A DNA stretch of 64,000 nucleotides from Neisseriales bacterium (GCA_016699915.1 CP064990.1:682001-746000); one strand, 5' to 3'. Counted from the stretch's first letter, positions 37,465-47,571 are shown. Made by a program: numbers and translations. The notes: a model not told the origin generated them from the letters alone.

Positions 37465-39057
37465 ATGTCGGCAATAAATAGTTTGATGGTAGCTTTATTC
37501 GCTTGGGTAAATGCCATTTTTGAATGGTTTACCCCCATCTCCAACATCGCTTGGGAATTCCCAACAAACCTTAATTGGTATGCCAATATTCCCGTATTAG
37601 GGCAGCTTTCATTTGCTGTACTACTATTGGTGGGAGTAGGTATTTATCTGACCATTGCAACACGCTTTGTTCAGTTTACCAGTATTCCTAAAATTGTTCG
37701 CATGATGCTACGAACCAAACCTTCTAAAATAGGTATCAGTGCTATTGCTTCTTTTCTATTTGGTTTAGCCATGCGTGCTGGTCCTGGAAATATTGTTGGC
37801 ATCACAGGCGCAATTTCTGTAGGCGGGCCAGGTGCACTTTTTTGGATGTGGGTCGTTGCGTTTTTTGGTATGTCTACCGCTTTTACTGAATCAGTACTTG
37901 CTCAATTGTTCAAGGAAAGAAAGCAAGATGAATTTGTGGGTGGTTTGCCTTTTTATGGAAAACGTTTACTCGGTAACAAACGTATCTTTGGATTAATTCT
38001 ATCCCTAGCATTCATCGTCTATGCCTTGGCTAATGTACCCTTTCAAACGTTTTATGTATTTACAGGAATCGGCACAATCGTTGATACATTAAGCGGATTG
38101 CCCACCAACAAACAATCTGTCCTGTACTATGGTATTGCTATAGTACTGATCATTTCTTGTGCTTTTATTATTTTAGGTGGTATCCGACGTGTTACAGCCT
38201 ATACGGACTATTTAGTACCAATCAAAGCAGCTTTATTTTGTTTGACTTCTCTTGTCATTATCATGGTCAATTTACCGCTATTGCCTTATTTTTTCCAAGA
38301 AGTTTTTGTGGGTGCTTTATCGCCACACGCTATCTTTGGTGGTACATTTGGCGTTGCTTTTTCTCAAGGCGTCAAGCGTGGACTGATGTCTAACGAAGCT
38401 GGTCAAGGAACTATTACCATGGCTGCTGCTGTTGCTGACAATGACCATCCCTGTGAGCAAGGATTGGTGCAAAGTCTGGGTGTATGTTTTGATACCATGG
38501 TCATTTGCACCTTAACTGGATTTATTGTGGTGATGGCGCATGTATGGACGGGAACGATTGATGGACAAGCTTGGGAATCTGTTAAAGCTTCTAAATTCGT
38601 CATTTATCTAGCCTCTGTACAATCGCTTGTACCGCATGATTTAGCAACTATTTTCAAAATTATTATGGGCACTTGTTTTACTTTATTCGCCTTTACAACA
38701 CTATTGGGTATGATTTCTTTCGCTGAAATCTCAGCAAATTTTATTTCCAAAAAACCTGCCTTTATTCTATGTATTCGGGTGCTTGGCTCATTGATATTTG
38801 TTCCATTCGGTGCGTTAACCCTTTTATCGGGAAGAGAATTAGGTAACCTATGGGTTATTACCGATTTGACGAATATCTTAATGGTTTACTTGAATATCCC
38901 ATTATTAATTATTGGCACACCGATCGTCTGTAAAGTACTCAAACACTATCGACAAACAGGTGGTAAATCTTTCCTGTCTCAACAAGAACTAGGAATTTAT
39001 ACCGATTATTGGACAACTAGCCAAACTCAATTTAAAGCGAAAAAACAGTCAAATTAA
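37465..39057 (+). CDS. Sodium:alanine/glycine symporter (AGCS family)
   Basis: 530-residue inner-membrane importer with about 11 TM helices. Diagnostic stretches are FLFGLAMRAGPGNIVGITGA, SQGVKRGLMSNEAGQGTITM and ILGGIRRVTAYTDYLVPIKA. These contain the Na+ and amino-acid-binding loops seen in AgcS. It brings in alanine or glycine with Na+. The N-terminal ~50 residues before the core are somewhat longer than usual. It stands alone, and fits the amino-acid and peptide uptake theme of this half of the window. Confidence 0.92.
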   Translation: MSAINSLMVALFAWVNAIFEWFTPISNIAWEFPTNLNWYANIPVLGQLSFAVLLLVGVGIYLTIATRFVQFTSIPKIVRMMLRTKPSKIGISAIASFLFGLAMRAGPGNIVGITGAISVGGPGALFWMWVVAFFGMSTAFTESVLAQLFKERKQDEFVGGLPFYGKRLLGNKRIFGLILSLAFIVYALANVPFQTFYVFTGIGTIVDTLSGLPTNKQSVLYYGIAIVLIISCAFIILGGIRRVTAYTDYLVPIKAALFCLTSLVIIMVNLPLLPYFFQEVFVGALSPHAIFGGTFGVAFSQGVKRGLMSNEAGQGTITMAAAVADNDHPCEQGLVQSLGVCFDTMVICTLTGFIVVMAHVWTGTIDGQAWESVKASKFVIYLASVQSLVPHDLATIFKIIMGTCFTLFAFTTLLGMISFAEISANFISKKPAFILCIRVLGSLIFVPFGALTLLSGRELGNLWVITDLTNILMVYLNIPLLIIGTPIVCKVLKHYRQTGGKSFLSQQELGIYTDYWTTSQTQFKAKKQSN

Positions 39058-39135
39058 TTTAAGGAGAGGCGACGCTTGTTGCTGCCAGGTAACAAAAGGC
39101 AAGCTCGGTTTATTGAATATGGCAACTTATTAATA

Positions 39136-39166
39136 TGAGGATTTGTCATTACGCTAGAAATCCTCA
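39136..39166. repeat. Inverted repeat between the symporter and lipoprotein genes
   Basis: TGAGGATTT and AAATCCTCA form a perfect 9-bp stem with a 13-base loop. There is no T run after it, so it is not a standard terminator. It could be an operator or an RNA hairpin. Confidence 0.4.
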
Positions 39167-39261
39167 CGAACTATACTCGAGATAGGCATGTCATCAATTT
39201 AGTAGTATGCTTGTTGGTTGCCAGATAGCTATACATTGACTTTAAATTGGATGAGGAACCG

Positions 39262-39453
39262 ATGAAAAAATATGTTTACATACTTTTTGCAACAAGCTTA
39301 ATGGCAGTTTTTTGTGCCGGATTTGTCAGTATTGGTGGATGCTCTTCTAAGTCTTCAGAAAGTGCGCCTCAAGAGGCTTCATCTGATTTGCCAGATGAAA
39401 TGATAGAACCAGATGCTTCGTTGCCTGACCCTGAAGCGAAGCCTGGTTCATAA
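39262..39453 (+). CDS. Small putative lipoprotein
   Basis: 63 residues from ATG 39262 (GAGGAA upstream); a TTG at 39247 also opens the frame but is not preferred. Lys-Lys start, hydrophobic core (YILFATSLMAVFCAGFVSI) and GGCSS form a lipobox-like site, with cleavage before Cys at about residue 27. The mature part is acidic, rich in Ser, Pro, Asp and Glu (DLPDEMIEPDASLPDPEAKP), probably disordered. The -3 position is Ile, which is acceptable but not ideal for signal peptidase II. Function unknown. Confidence 0.6.
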   Translation: MKKYVYILFATSLMAVFCAGFVSIGGCSSKSSESAPQEASSDLPDEMIEPDASLPDPEAKPGS

Positions 39454-39755
39454 AAATAGTGTGTAGATTGTACTTGGGCAAACCTTATGTGAGTAATAGG
39501 GTTGTGTTTAAAGAACTTAGGATCGGACTATAAGTTTTTGATTTGCTAATAAAGGTGCGTAGGCTTTATAGTACTGTTTAACAGGTTTCTGTACTATGGC
39601 AGTAACACAAGTTGTGAGTTTGGAAATTTGCAGTGATTAATCCTTAGGCCATTTCGGTTGTACTGATATCACTGTTCGGGAATGGTGCGGCACGTTTCAT
39701 GCCAAGTTAGCGTTAAAAAATAATTTTTAAAAAGCTATACGGAAGAAATACCAAC
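39454..39755. other. 302-bp gap before the peptide transporter operon
   Basis: No ORF, tRNA or clear terminator was seen. It must contain the promoter of the peptide ABC transporter operon, but I cannot point to convincing -35/-10 boxes. Confidence 0.5.
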
Positions 39756-40778
39756 ATGTGGCAGTTTATTTTACGTCGTTTTTTAATCCTTATACCCACT
39801 TTTTTTGGGATTACTTTTTTCACTTTTTCGCTTGTCAGGCTAATCCCTGGTGATGTTGTTGAAGTGATGATGGGAGAAAGAGGCGTTGACCCTGCAATGC
39901 ATGCAGCTGCAATGCATCGATTAGGCCTTGATAAACCTTTTTTGATGCAATATGTCGATTACATCGGCAAAGTTTTTCAAGGCGATCTAGGTGAATCATT
40001 CGTCACACGAATCAGCGTATTAGATGAATTTATGCAGCTTTTTCCAGCAACACTTGAGTTGATGTTTTTATCGGTTCTATTGGTTACTATTATTGGTATA
40101 GTTGTTGGAACAGTTGCTGCAGTAAAAAGAGGTACAGCAATTGATTACAGCATCAGCGGGCTGGTATTAATTTTCGCCTCCGTTCCTGTTTTTGTTTGGG
40201 CTTTACTATTAATCATTGTGTTTTCTGGATTTTTACACTTACTACCCGTTTCAGGTGCTATGGATGTTATGTTTGATATTCCACACCAAACTGGTTTTTC
40301 ATTAATTGATGCCTGGCTTGCCGAACGAGCCGAACCCGACCTTTATCAGGGAGCGTTTTGGGATGCTTGTCAACATATTATCTTGCCCGTTGCAACACTA
40401 ACGCTCTTACTGATTGCGGGTGTTACTAGAATGACAAGAACTTCCATGCTCGAAACTTTGAATGAGCCTTATATCCGTACCGCAAAAGCAAAAGGTTTAT
40501 CTTCTCGACGCGTTATTTTCGTGCATGCTCTTCGCAATGCACTCATACCAGTTATCACGCTGATTGGCCTTGAAGTAAGCGCTTTACTGGGCGGAGCCAT
40601 CTTAACAGAAACCATCTTTGCTTGGCCTGGTGTTGGCAAATGGATGATGGATGCCTTATCAAGGAGGGATTATCCTATCATACAAAGTGGTACGCTTATT
40701 TTTGCAACTTTAACCATTCTTGTTAATTTTATTGTGGATATTTTGTACGGTATTGCTAATCCACGCATTTCTCGCTAG
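39756..40778 (+). CDS. dppB: Peptide ABC transporter permease (DppB/OppB type)
   Basis: 340-residue inner-membrane subunit with six TM helices. It begins MWQFILRRFLILIPTFFGIT, the standard opening of this family. LGEYxL-like start features include LVRLIPGDVVEVMMGERGV. The EAA loop contacting the ATPases is NEPYIRTAKAKGLSSRRVIF. It ends with the usual YGIANPRI. First gene of a five-gene transporter operon, followed 8 bp later by the second permease. The Dpp name is by family; true substrate could be di- or oligopeptides. Confidence 0.93.
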   Translation: MWQFILRRFLILIPTFFGITFFTFSLVRLIPGDVVEVMMGERGVDPAMHAAAMHRLGLDKPFLMQYVDYIGKVFQGDLGESFVTRISVLDEFMQLFPATLELMFLSVLLVTIIGIVVGTVAAVKRGTAIDYSISGLVLIFASVPVFVWALLLIIVFSGFLHLLPVSGAMDVMFDIPHQTGFSLIDAWLAERAEPDLYQGAFWDACQHIILPVATLTLLLIAGVTRMTRTSMLETLNEPYIRTAKAKGLSSRRVIFVHALRNALIPVITLIGLEVSALLGGAILTETIFAWPGVGKWMMDALSRRDYPIIQSGTLIFATLTILVNFIVDILYGIANPRISR

Positions 40779-40786
40779 CAAATATT

Positions 40787-41689
40787 ATGCTTAAAATGAA
40801 CAGCTGTCTTATTGAAAATAAAGCACCATCAGCCCTAAAAGAATTTTGGCGCATCTTTTCAAGCCATAAAGGTGCTTTAGCAGGCCTAGTGTTTTTAATA
40901 CTGATTATATTCTGCACACTATTTGCGCCTTATATCGCGCCTTACGACCCGTTAGAACAATTTCGTGACCATATGTTGACTCCACCTGTTTGGATAGCGG
41001 GTGGTTCAGCGCAATTTTTACTCGGAACAGATGAAATTGGCAGGGATATGCTATCACGCTTAATTTATGGTGGTCGTTGGGCATTTTTGATGGGTGTTTC
41101 TTCGGTTACATTATCACTTCTTCCAAGCATTTTAATTGGCCTATTAGCTGCTTTTTATCCAAAAGTACTGGGCAGTATTATCATGCGGATTACAGATATC
41201 TTGATGGCACTTCCGACCTTTTTGTACGCCCTAGTCATTATGGCTATTCTTGGGCCCGGTATTTTTAACGCAATTATCGCTATTACCATAGGATCCATAC
41301 CAGGCTATGTACGCCTTATCCGTGGTATGGCAATTGGGGAAATTAATAGAGAATATGTACTGGCTGCTCGTATTGCCGGTGCCAATATATGGCGCCTAAT
41401 GTTTTTAACGGTTTTCCCTAACTGTTCTGCGCCTATTTTGATAACAGCGATGTCAGGCATTGCGGGTGCTGCTTTAACAGGCGCAGCACTGAGTTTCGTG
41501 GGATTAGGCATTTCTCCTCCAACCCCAGATTGGGGAGCCATGCTATCAAGCTCAAGAGATTATATTGAAAGTGCGTGGTGGTTGGTAGCATTACCGAGTC
41601 TTGTTATCACCCTATTGATTTTATCAATCAATCTTATAGCAGACGGACTACGTGATGCATTAGATCCTAAGCTTCAACATAACCATTAG
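40787..41689 (+). CDS. dppC: Peptide ABC transporter permease (DppC/OppC type)
   Basis: 300-residue permease partner. The N-terminal DppC-type segment KEFWRIFSSHKGALAGLVFL is followed by LFAPYIAPYDPLEQF and GTDEIGRDMLSRLIYGGRWA, both typical. The EAA loop is NREYVLAARIAGANIWRLMF. SFVGLGISPPTPDWGAML and LADGLRDALDPKL (here IADGLRDALDPKL) complete the family pattern. It forms the heteromeric channel with the upstream permease. Intact. Confidence 0.94.
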   Translation: MLKMNSCLIENKAPSALKEFWRIFSSHKGALAGLVFLILIIFCTLFAPYIAPYDPLEQFRDHMLTPPVWIAGGSAQFLLGTDEIGRDMLSRLIYGGRWAFLMGVSSVTLSLLPSILIGLLAAFYPKVLGSIIMRITDILMALPTFLYALVIMAILGPGIFNAIIAITIGSIPGYVRLIRGMAIGEINREYVLAARIAGANIWRLMFLTVFPNCSAPILITAMSGIAGAALTGAALSFVGLGISPPTPDWGAMLSSSRDYIESAWWLVALPSLVITLLILSINLIADGLRDALDPKLQHNH

Positions 41690-41708
41690 ATAAACCATTC
41701 AAAAAGCC

Positions 41709-42692
41709 ATGGGTACACTTTTAACCATTCGCAATCTTTCTGTGACCTTTGGCAATTTTCGTGCTGTGGATGGTATCAATTTAACTGTTGAGCCAGGGGA
41801 AGTTATTGGAATTGTTGGTGAATCTGGTTCCGGCAAATCTGTCACGATGATGGCCTTAATGGGATTAATTCAAGAACCAGGTAAAGTTAGCAGTGACAAA
41901 ATAATATTTGATGGCCAAGATTTAAAAAAGCACTCTTCTGCTAATAAACGGCAGATCATAGGTAAAGATATAGCGATGATCTTTCAAGATCCTATCTCAG
42001 CACTTAACCCTTGCTTTACAGTTGGCTTCCAAATTATGGAAGTATTAAGCACACACCTTAATTTACGAGGTTCAGCTCTTAAAAAGCAAACATTATTACT
42101 GATGGAACAAGTCGAAATTCCAGACGCAAAATCGCGATTGAATGCCTATCCACATCAACTCTCGGGGGGAATGTGTCAGCGCATTGCTATTGCCATGGCA
42201 ATAGCCTGTCAACCTAAACTACTGATTGCTGATGAACCAACTACAGCACTTGATGTAACCATACAATCACAGATCATTGATTTATTGGCATCCTTGCAGA
42301 AAATACATGGCATGGCACTGATCATGATTACGCATGATTTAGCACTTATTGCACAAATCGCTCATCACATCGAAATGATTTATGCAGGACAAATCGTTGA
42401 ACAAGGAAGCCTACCGCATCTATTTGAATCTCCAGCACATCCCTACACTGCCGCATTGTTATCTTCATTGCCAGAACACAGTCAAGGCAGGAAACGCTTA
42501 GCAACTTTACCAGGCACCGTACCTTCCTACTATGACCGCCCAAAAGGCTGTTTATTTGCGCCACGCTGTCAGTACGCAAAAGACCGTTGTCAGCAGCATG
42601 TTCCATTGCTTGAGGATAACCCATTTGGTAAAGTACGCTGCTACTATCCATTGACAGCTAAAATACAAACCCGTAAAAAGGCTAGAAAATGA
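41709..42692 (+). CDS. dppD: Peptide ABC transporter ATP-binding protein (DppD/OppD type)
   Basis: 327-residue ATPase. Walker [10 protein letters not shown]-loop [10 protein letters not shown], signature LSGGMCQRI (usual LSGGMRQR or MSQR; Cys here), Walker [15 protein letters not shown] and the H-loop [10 protein letters not shown] are all present. The oligopeptide-type C-terminal extension with the Cys cluster [15 protein letters not shown] can bind an Fe-S cluster, as in related peptide transporters. Its stop overlaps the next gene's ATG by 4 bp. Confidence 0.94.
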   Translation: MGTLLTIRNLSVTFGNFRAVDGINLTVEPGEVIGIVGESGSGKSVTMMALMGLIQEPGKVSSDKIIFDGQDLKKHSSANKRQIIGKDIAMIFQDPISALNPCFTVGFQIMEVLSTHLNLRGSALKKQTLLLMEQVEIPDAKSRLNAYPHQLSGGMCQRIAIAMAIACQPKLLIADEPTTALDVTIQSQIIDLLASLQKIHGMALIMITHDLALIAQIAHHIEMIYAGQIVEQGSLPHLFESPAHPYTAALLSSLPEHSQGRKRLATLPGTVPSYYDRPKGCLFAPRCQYAKDRCQQHVPLLEDNPFGKVRCYYPLTAKIQTRKKARK

Positions 42693-43663
42693 CGTCTGTG
42701 TTAACAGTGCGCAAGCTAAGTCGTAGCTATGCAACTTCCAATAATCCTTGGAAAAAAAGCCATCGCTTGCAGGCTCTTGCTGACGTTACTTTTGATCTTG
42801 AAAAAGGTAAAACCTTAGCAGTGGTAGGAGAATCAGGTTGTGGTAAAACAACATTAGCTAAACAAATCACCTTCATTGAAGAACCGGATGAAGGCGATAT
42901 TTTTCTTAATGGCAATCTTGTTCATTACCGCAATAAACACCAAGTTAAAAAAATACGCCATAAAATACAAATGGTATTTCAAAACCCTTATGGTTCACTT
43001 AATCCACGCCAAAAAATTTACCAGCAAATTGAAGAGCCTTTGTGCATTAATATGCAGATGAATGCAAAAGAACGTGCAGAGCTTGTTTATTCCATAATGG
43101 AAAAGGTGGGATTACGCATTGAACATGGTTTTCGCTACCCTCATATGTTTTCAGGTGGACAGTGTCAGCGCATTGCTATTGCAAGAGCAATGATATTAAA
43201 ACCTCAAATTCTCATTGCAGACGAGCCAACCAGTGCACTCGATGTATCGATTCAAGCGCAAATCCTTAATTTATTTATGGATTTGCAAGATACTTTAAGC
43301 ACTGCTTACCTTTTAATTTCTCACAACCTATCAGTTGTGGAGCATATTGCAAATGATGTTATCGTGATGTATTTGGGTCGCATTGTAGAAAAATCTAATA
43401 AATCTTTTTTATTTAAACGTCCACTTCACCCTTATACACAGGCATTATTATCCGCAACACCTTTTTTAGACCCTAAAAAACGTCAAATACGGATAAAAGT
43501 CTCGGGCGAGTTGCCAAGCTTGCTGAATCCGCCGACAGGTTGCTCGTTTCATGAGCGTTGCTCTCATGCCATAGAACGTTGTATACACGAGGCACCCACA
43601 CTACGTAACATGCTTCATGATCACTGGGTAGCCTGCCATCGTGCGGAAGAAATCAATATCTAG
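42689..43663 (+). CDS. dppF: Peptide ABC transporter ATP-binding protein (DppF/OppF type)
   Basis: 324-residue second ATPase. Walker [16 protein letters not shown]-loop [13 protein letters not shown], signature [15 protein letters not shown] and Walker [15 protein letters not shown] are intact. The C-terminal [16 protein letters not shown] carries the conserved Cys motif. It starts inside the stop of the upstream ATPase gene (ATGA), so it is translationally coupled. With the first ATPase it forms the nucleotide-binding heterodimer powering the two permeases. Confidence 0.94.
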   Translation: MTSVLTVRKLSRSYATSNNPWKKSHRLQALADVTFDLEKGKTLAVVGESGCGKTTLAKQITFIEEPDEGDIFLNGNLVHYRNKHQVKKIRHKIQMVFQNPYGSLNPRQKIYQQIEEPLCINMQMNAKERAELVYSIMEKVGLRIEHGFRYPHMFSGGQCQRIAIARAMILKPQILIADEPTSALDVSIQAQILNLFMDLQDTLSTAYLLISHNLSVVEHIANDVIVMYLGRIVEKSNKSFLFKRPLHPYTQALLSATPFLDPKKRQIRIKVSGELPSLLNPPTGCSFHERCSHAIERCIHEAPTLRNMLHDHWVACHRAEEINI

Positions 43664-43800
43664 TTTCGTGTCTGATTTAAATAAGCATATCAAAATCACT
43701 GCTGGCAAGACAGAAATTATTGGTATACTTAACTCATTCAGGCTATAAAACCTTCACAAGCAATAATACTTTCCAGTGCTGTTTACAAAAGAGCGTGAAT

Positions 43801-45396
43801 ATGGTCGCTGTTTGTCGATTTTTCTTGTTTTTATTACCCTTTTTGGCAACGATTGTGTACGCCAATAAAACGCTTATTTTTTGCTCAGAAGGCTCGCCAA
43901 GTGGATTTGATCCGGGTCAATATCATAGCAGTATTGATTATGACGCTTCAGCTGAAACACTCTTTAACCGTCTCATCCAATTCAAACGAGGCTCAACAAT
44001 ACTAAAACCTGCCTTAGCAACACATTGGACAGTCTCCCAAGATGGTTTAACCTATACCTTCCATTTAAGACGTGGTGTTCCATTCCATACCACGGATTAC
44101 TTTAAACCCACAAGAGATTTTAATGCTGATGATGTGGTGTTTACCTTTGAAAGAATGAGGAATCCTAGACATGTCTTTCGATTGATGTATCCGACGGAGT
44201 TTCCCTTATTCAGTGATATAGGGCTTGATAAAAATATCATTGGCGTGTTTAAGGTAGATCCTCATACCGTTCGATTTGTATTGCGTAGGCCTGATGCTGT
44301 TTTTGTTCATAATTTGTCCTTATGTTTTGCCTCCATTCACTCCTTTGAATATGCTCAACAACTCTATAAAAAAAGACAAGCCTCCCAAATCAACTTAAAA
44401 CCCATTGGCACTGGTCCTTTTATACTGAAAAGCTATAAAAGAAATCAACAGATTCGTTATGTCGCGAACAAAAGATATTGGGATAAAAGTCCTGATGGAC
44501 AAGTCAAATTAGATGCTTTGATCTTTTCGATTACACCCGAAAGTAAGATTCGAGCACAGAAAATAAAAAGTGGGGAGTGTCATGTAACCGTTAACCCCAA
44601 ACCGGAAGAACTGCTTACTTTAAAACAACATCCCGATATTAATCTGATGTCACAGACAGGTTTTAATATCAGTTACCTTGCTTACAACACACAAAAAAAA
44701 CCCCTTAACCAACGTCTTGTTCGTCAAGCATTGGATATGGCGATTGACAAAGGCGCCATTTTAAAGGCAATTTATAAAGATCAGGCAATACAAATAGCCA
44801 ACCCCATGCCACCTAAACAGTGGGGATATAACGCTATGGTTTCGAATACACCTTACAATCCTAGACTAGCCAAGCAACTACTTGATAAGGCTGGCTATTC
44901 ACATGGCTTTAGTATTAAGCTTTTTGCGATGTCTACACAACGCCCTTATAACCCAAACGGCCGCTTAATGGCAGAGATGATTCAAGCTGATTGGCAAAAA
45001 ATCGGCGTTAAAACTATTATTGCGACCCCTGAATGGGGACGGTATACCCAACTTGCCAAATCGGGTGAACATGATGCGATGCTGTACGGTTGGATGGGTA
45101 ATGCGGATCCAGACACTTGGCTAGGTACTTTTTTAACCTGTTCAGCAGTCAAAGGAAGTAACTACACAAAGTGGTGTCATCAATCATTTGATACGCTCAT
45201 CATCAAAGCAAAAACAACCCACAACTTGCCGGAGCGTATCAAGCTTTATCAAGCAGCACAACGTATCGTCCATGCGCAAGTACCCATGACACTTCTAGCA
45301 AGTACTATTGTGCATCAACCTGTCCGAAAAGAAGTAGTCAATTTTAAGATCGGATTATTTGGAACCAATGCGTTTTATGGCGTTGGGTTACAATAG
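43801..45396 (+). CDS. dppA: Peptide-binding protein of the dpp-type operon (SBP family 5)
   Basis: From ATG 43801 the protein has 531 residues and a good signal peptide (CRFFLFLLPFLATIVYA, cleavage before NKTL). The 27 extra residues from 43720 would hide it and are rejected. The mature start LIFCSEGSPSGFDPGQYHS is the DppA pattern (usual LVYCSEGSPEGFNPQLF). FNADDVVFTFERM and KPIGTGPFILKS follow. It closes the BCDF operon, 137 bp after the second ATPase, and is the likely specificity subunit. Bases 44025-44172 are identical to the orphan binding-protein gene. Confidence 0.92.
   Translation: MVAVCRFFLFLLPFLATIVYANKTLIFCSEGSPSGFDPGQYHSSIDYDASAETLFNRLIQFKRGSTILKPALATHWTVSQDGLTYTFHLRRGVPFHTTDYFKPTRDFNADDVVFTFERMRNPRHVFRLMYPTEFPLFSDIGLDKNIIGVFKVDPHTVRFVLRRPDAVFVHNLSLCFASIHSFEYAQQLYKKRQASQINLKPIGTGPFILKSYKRNQQIRYVANKRYWDKSPDGQVKLDALIFSITPESKIRAQKIKSGECHVTVNPKPEELLTLKQHPDINLMSQTGFNISYLAYNTQKKPLNQRLVRQALDMAIDKGAILKAIYKDQAIQIANPMPPKQWGYNAMVSNTPYNPRLAKQLLDKAGYSHGFSIKLFAMSTQRPYNPNGRLMAEMIQADWQKIGVKTIIATPEWGRYTQLAKSGEHDAMLYGWMGNADPDTWLGTFLTCSAVKGSNYTKWCHQSFDTLIIKAKTTHNLPERIKLYQAAQRIVHAQVPMTLLASTIVHQPVRKEVVNFKIGLFGTNAFYGVGLQ
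44025..44172 (+). repeat. 148-bp perfect inverted repeat, copy B
   Basis: Identical to the reverse complement of 34519-34666. The two copies flank about 9.4 kb in opposite orientation, an arrangement that permits inversion by homologous recombination. Confidence 0.95.
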
Positions 45397-45440
45397 CCAA
45401 CACGCTACTTTACGCATGCTAAATCAATAAAACTACGTTA

Positions 45441-46838
45441 CTAATCAGGCAAACAAAAAGGTTGTTGCATGCGCTCAATCGTCCTTTGCTGACCGATTAA
45501 TGCTAATACCGAATCAATGGATGGCGTCTGACAGGTACCGCAAACCTGTAAACGTAGTGGCATACCTAGCTGCCCCATTTTAATACCCTCTTGCGCACAA
45601 AAATCCAATAACGCTTGATGTAGCGATTGCTGTGTCCAGTCTGCTAAATGCTCTAGTACTTTTGAAAAACGATCAAGCAACGACAAGGCTGCTGGCGTTA
45701 AATAGGTTGCTATCTCCTGTCGGGTCGGCATAGCACGCTGATAAAAATAGCAGCAATGATTAACCAAAGCGTTAATAGTTTGTACACGAGGCTTAAGCAG
45801 TGCTATCACCGCCTTAAGATCAGGCGACTTAGCTGGTAAAGTCTTCTGCCAACGAGACAACACATAGTTCTCAAGAACCGCATCATTTGCCACTTTAATA
45901 TGCTGTGCATTAAGCCATAACAGTTTGTCGTGATCAAAACGAGAGGGTGCAGACTGCACATGAGTCAAGTCAAACCATTGGCAAAATTGCTTCATCGTAA
46001 AAAATTCATCGTCACCATGACTCCAACCCAAACGTGCCAAATAATTTAATAATGCTTCTGGTAAAAAACCTTGAGTATCGTAATCAAGAATATTCACCGA
46101 ATCTCTGCGTTTAGACATTTTTTGGCCAAATACGTTAAATATCATGGGCAAATGGGCATAAAATGGTTGCGATGCATTAAGTGCTTTGAGAATATTGATT
46201 TGGCGTGGTGTATTATTAACATGATCATCGCCACGAATCACATGGCTAATACCCATATCCCAATCATCCACCACCACGCAAAAGTTATAGGTAGGCATGC
46301 CATCAGGACGCGCAAGGATCAGGTCATCCAATTCACTGTTTTGAATTTCAATACGCCCTTTAATAAAATCCTGCCAAACAACTGAACCAATTTTAGGGTT
46401 TTTAAAACGCACCACTGGTTGTATTTGTGGGTTAACTTTAACCAACTTGCCTGGTTCTGGGCGACAATGCCCATCATAACAAGGTTTTTGCCCCCTTATT
46501 TCTTGCTCAGTACGTATAGCCTCTAAACGCACTTTGTCGCAATAACAATAGTAAGCATGGCCTGAATGAAGTAACGCTTTTAGAACTTCTTGATAGCGAT
46601 TAAGGTGCTGGCTTTGATAAAATGGTCCTTCGTCATAATCTAATCCAAGATATGCTAATCCATGAAGAATTGCCTGAACAGAAGCTTCTGTGGAGCGCAC
46701 CTGGTCAGTGTCTTCAACGCGCAAAATAAACTGACCGCCATGATGGCGTGCAAATGCCCAAGAAAATAGCGCAGTTCGTACCGAACCAATATGCAAAAAA
46801 CCAGTTGGGCTAGGCGCAAAACGCGTACGAACTATCAT
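45441..46838 (-). CDS. gltX: Glutamate--tRNA ligase
   Basis: 465-residue class I aminoacyl-tRNA synthetase. HIGH-type motif HIGS at 16-19 (FAPSPTGFLHIGSVRTALF), KMSKR at 240-244, and zinc-site cysteines at about 98, 100, 120 and 125 (YYCYC; KPCYDGHC), as in E. coli. Length is typical (E. coli 471). It charges tRNA-Glu such as the one at 15538. The VVRFKNPK and GRIEIQNSELDDLILARPDG stretches match discriminating GluRS rather than GlnRS. Convergent with the peptide operon. Confidence 0.96.
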   Translation of the reverse strand: MIVRTRFAPSPTGFLHIGSVRTALFSWAFARHHGGQFILRVEDTDQVRSTEASVQAILHGLAYLGLDYDEGPFYQSQHLNRYQEVLKALLHSGHAYYCYCDKVRLEAIRTEQEIRGQKPCYDGHCRPEPGKLVKVNPQIQPVVRFKNPKIGSVVWQDFIKGRIEIQNSELDDLILARPDGMPTYNFCVVVDDWDMGISHVIRGDDHVNNTPRQINILKALNASQPFYAHLPMIFNVFGQKMSKRRDSVNILDYDTQGFLPEALLNYLARLGWSHGDDEFFTMKQFCQWFDLTHVQSAPSRFDHDKLLWLNAQHIKVANDAVLENYVLSRWQKTLPAKSPDLKAVIALLKPRVQTINALVNHCCYFYQRAMPTRQEIATYLTPAALSLLDRFSKVLEHLADWTQQSLHQALLDFCAQEGIKMGQLGMPLRLQVCGTCQTPSIDSVLALIGQQRTIERMQQPFCLPD

Positions 46839-46906
46839 ACTATCTCTTTTTCAAAATAAGAATTGTAACCCAGTTAACGTAGCAAAACATGAAACAAATA
46901 CTTCTG

Positions 46907-46993
46907 CTATAGAGCAATAGATTTGGTAATTTCAGTTCCGTCTAGCGCGCCAAAGCCTGACAAAACAACAGCAACTTGGCGCTGGTGACTCAT
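46907..46993 (-). pseudogene. Possible N-terminal relic of an ElbB-like GATase1 protein
   Basis: A 28-codon frame reads VAVVLSGFGALDGTEITKSI and then hits a stop. It resembles the start of ElbB/YhbL (V-x-L-S-G-C-G-x-x-D-G-x-E-I). The Cys of the SGCG motif is Phe here, and the rest (~190 codons) is missing or unrecognisable. The remainder of the 333-bp gap 46839-47171 shows no gene. Confidence 0.35.
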
Positions 46994-47171
46994 CTTAAAA
47001 TATGCCCATTGAACGTGAGAACTCACTAGGCTTCATATAGGGCACTATGACATGCTCTTTACCAAACCAAAATAGAGGGTACACACAACACAAGGTGATA
47101 CAATGTTACTTCTTACAATCTATTGCGTTTAGTTAAATCTATCAAGATGAATACAACACAACTGAAGAAAA

Positions 47172-47248
47172 TGGGGTGGAAGACGGGGCTCGAACCCGCG
47201 ACAACAGGAATCACAATCCTGGACTCTACCAACTGAGCTACTTCCACC
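47172..47248 (-). tRNA. tRNA-His (anticodon GTG)
   Basis: Minus-strand GTGGAAG acceptor with the tRNA-His-specific extra 5' G at 47248, anticodon GTG in CAGGATTGTGATTCCTG, T-arm CGCGGGTTCGAGCCCCG, encoded CCA at 47174-47172. Third in the Pro-Arg-His cluster. Confidence 0.94.
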
Positions 47249-47255
47249 ACTAAAC

Positions 47256-47332
47256 TGGCGCGCCCGACAGGAATCGAACCTGTGACACCCGGCTTAGAAG
47301 GCCGGTACTCTATCCAGCTGAGCTACGGGCGC
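47256..47332 (-). tRNA. tRNA-Arg (anticodon TCT)
   Basis: Acceptor GCGCCCG pairs with CGGGCGC, anticodon stem-loop CCGGCCTTCTAAGCCGG with TCT, T-arm ACAGGTTCGATTCCTGT, CCA encoded. Reads AGA/AGG. Confidence 0.94.
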
Positions 47333-47361
47333 CAATCTACTAGGATAGTACTGATAAAAAT

Positions 47362-47439
47362 TGGTCGGGATGGTGGGATTTGAACTCACGACCCTCTGCT
47401 CCCAAAGCAGATGCGCTAACCAGGCTGCGCTACATCCCG
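47362..47439 (-). tRNA. tRNA-Pro (anticodon TGG)
   Basis: Acceptor CGGGATG pairs with CATCCCG, anticodon stem-loop CTGCTTTGGGAGCAG with TGG, T-arm GTGAGTTCAAATCCCAC, CCA encoded. First gene of the cluster; order Pro-Arg-His is frequent in proteobacteria. Confidence 0.94.
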
Positions 47440-47571
47440 CTTGTCTAGAATCTTGAAACTATAGGGATTAATATCAAAAGTGTCAAGCGTAACCATGAGC
47501 CGGAAGCTTTTTGATAAGGAACATAAATAGTATGCGAAGTCAAGCAGCATGAAATATGGTAAAAAAACATA

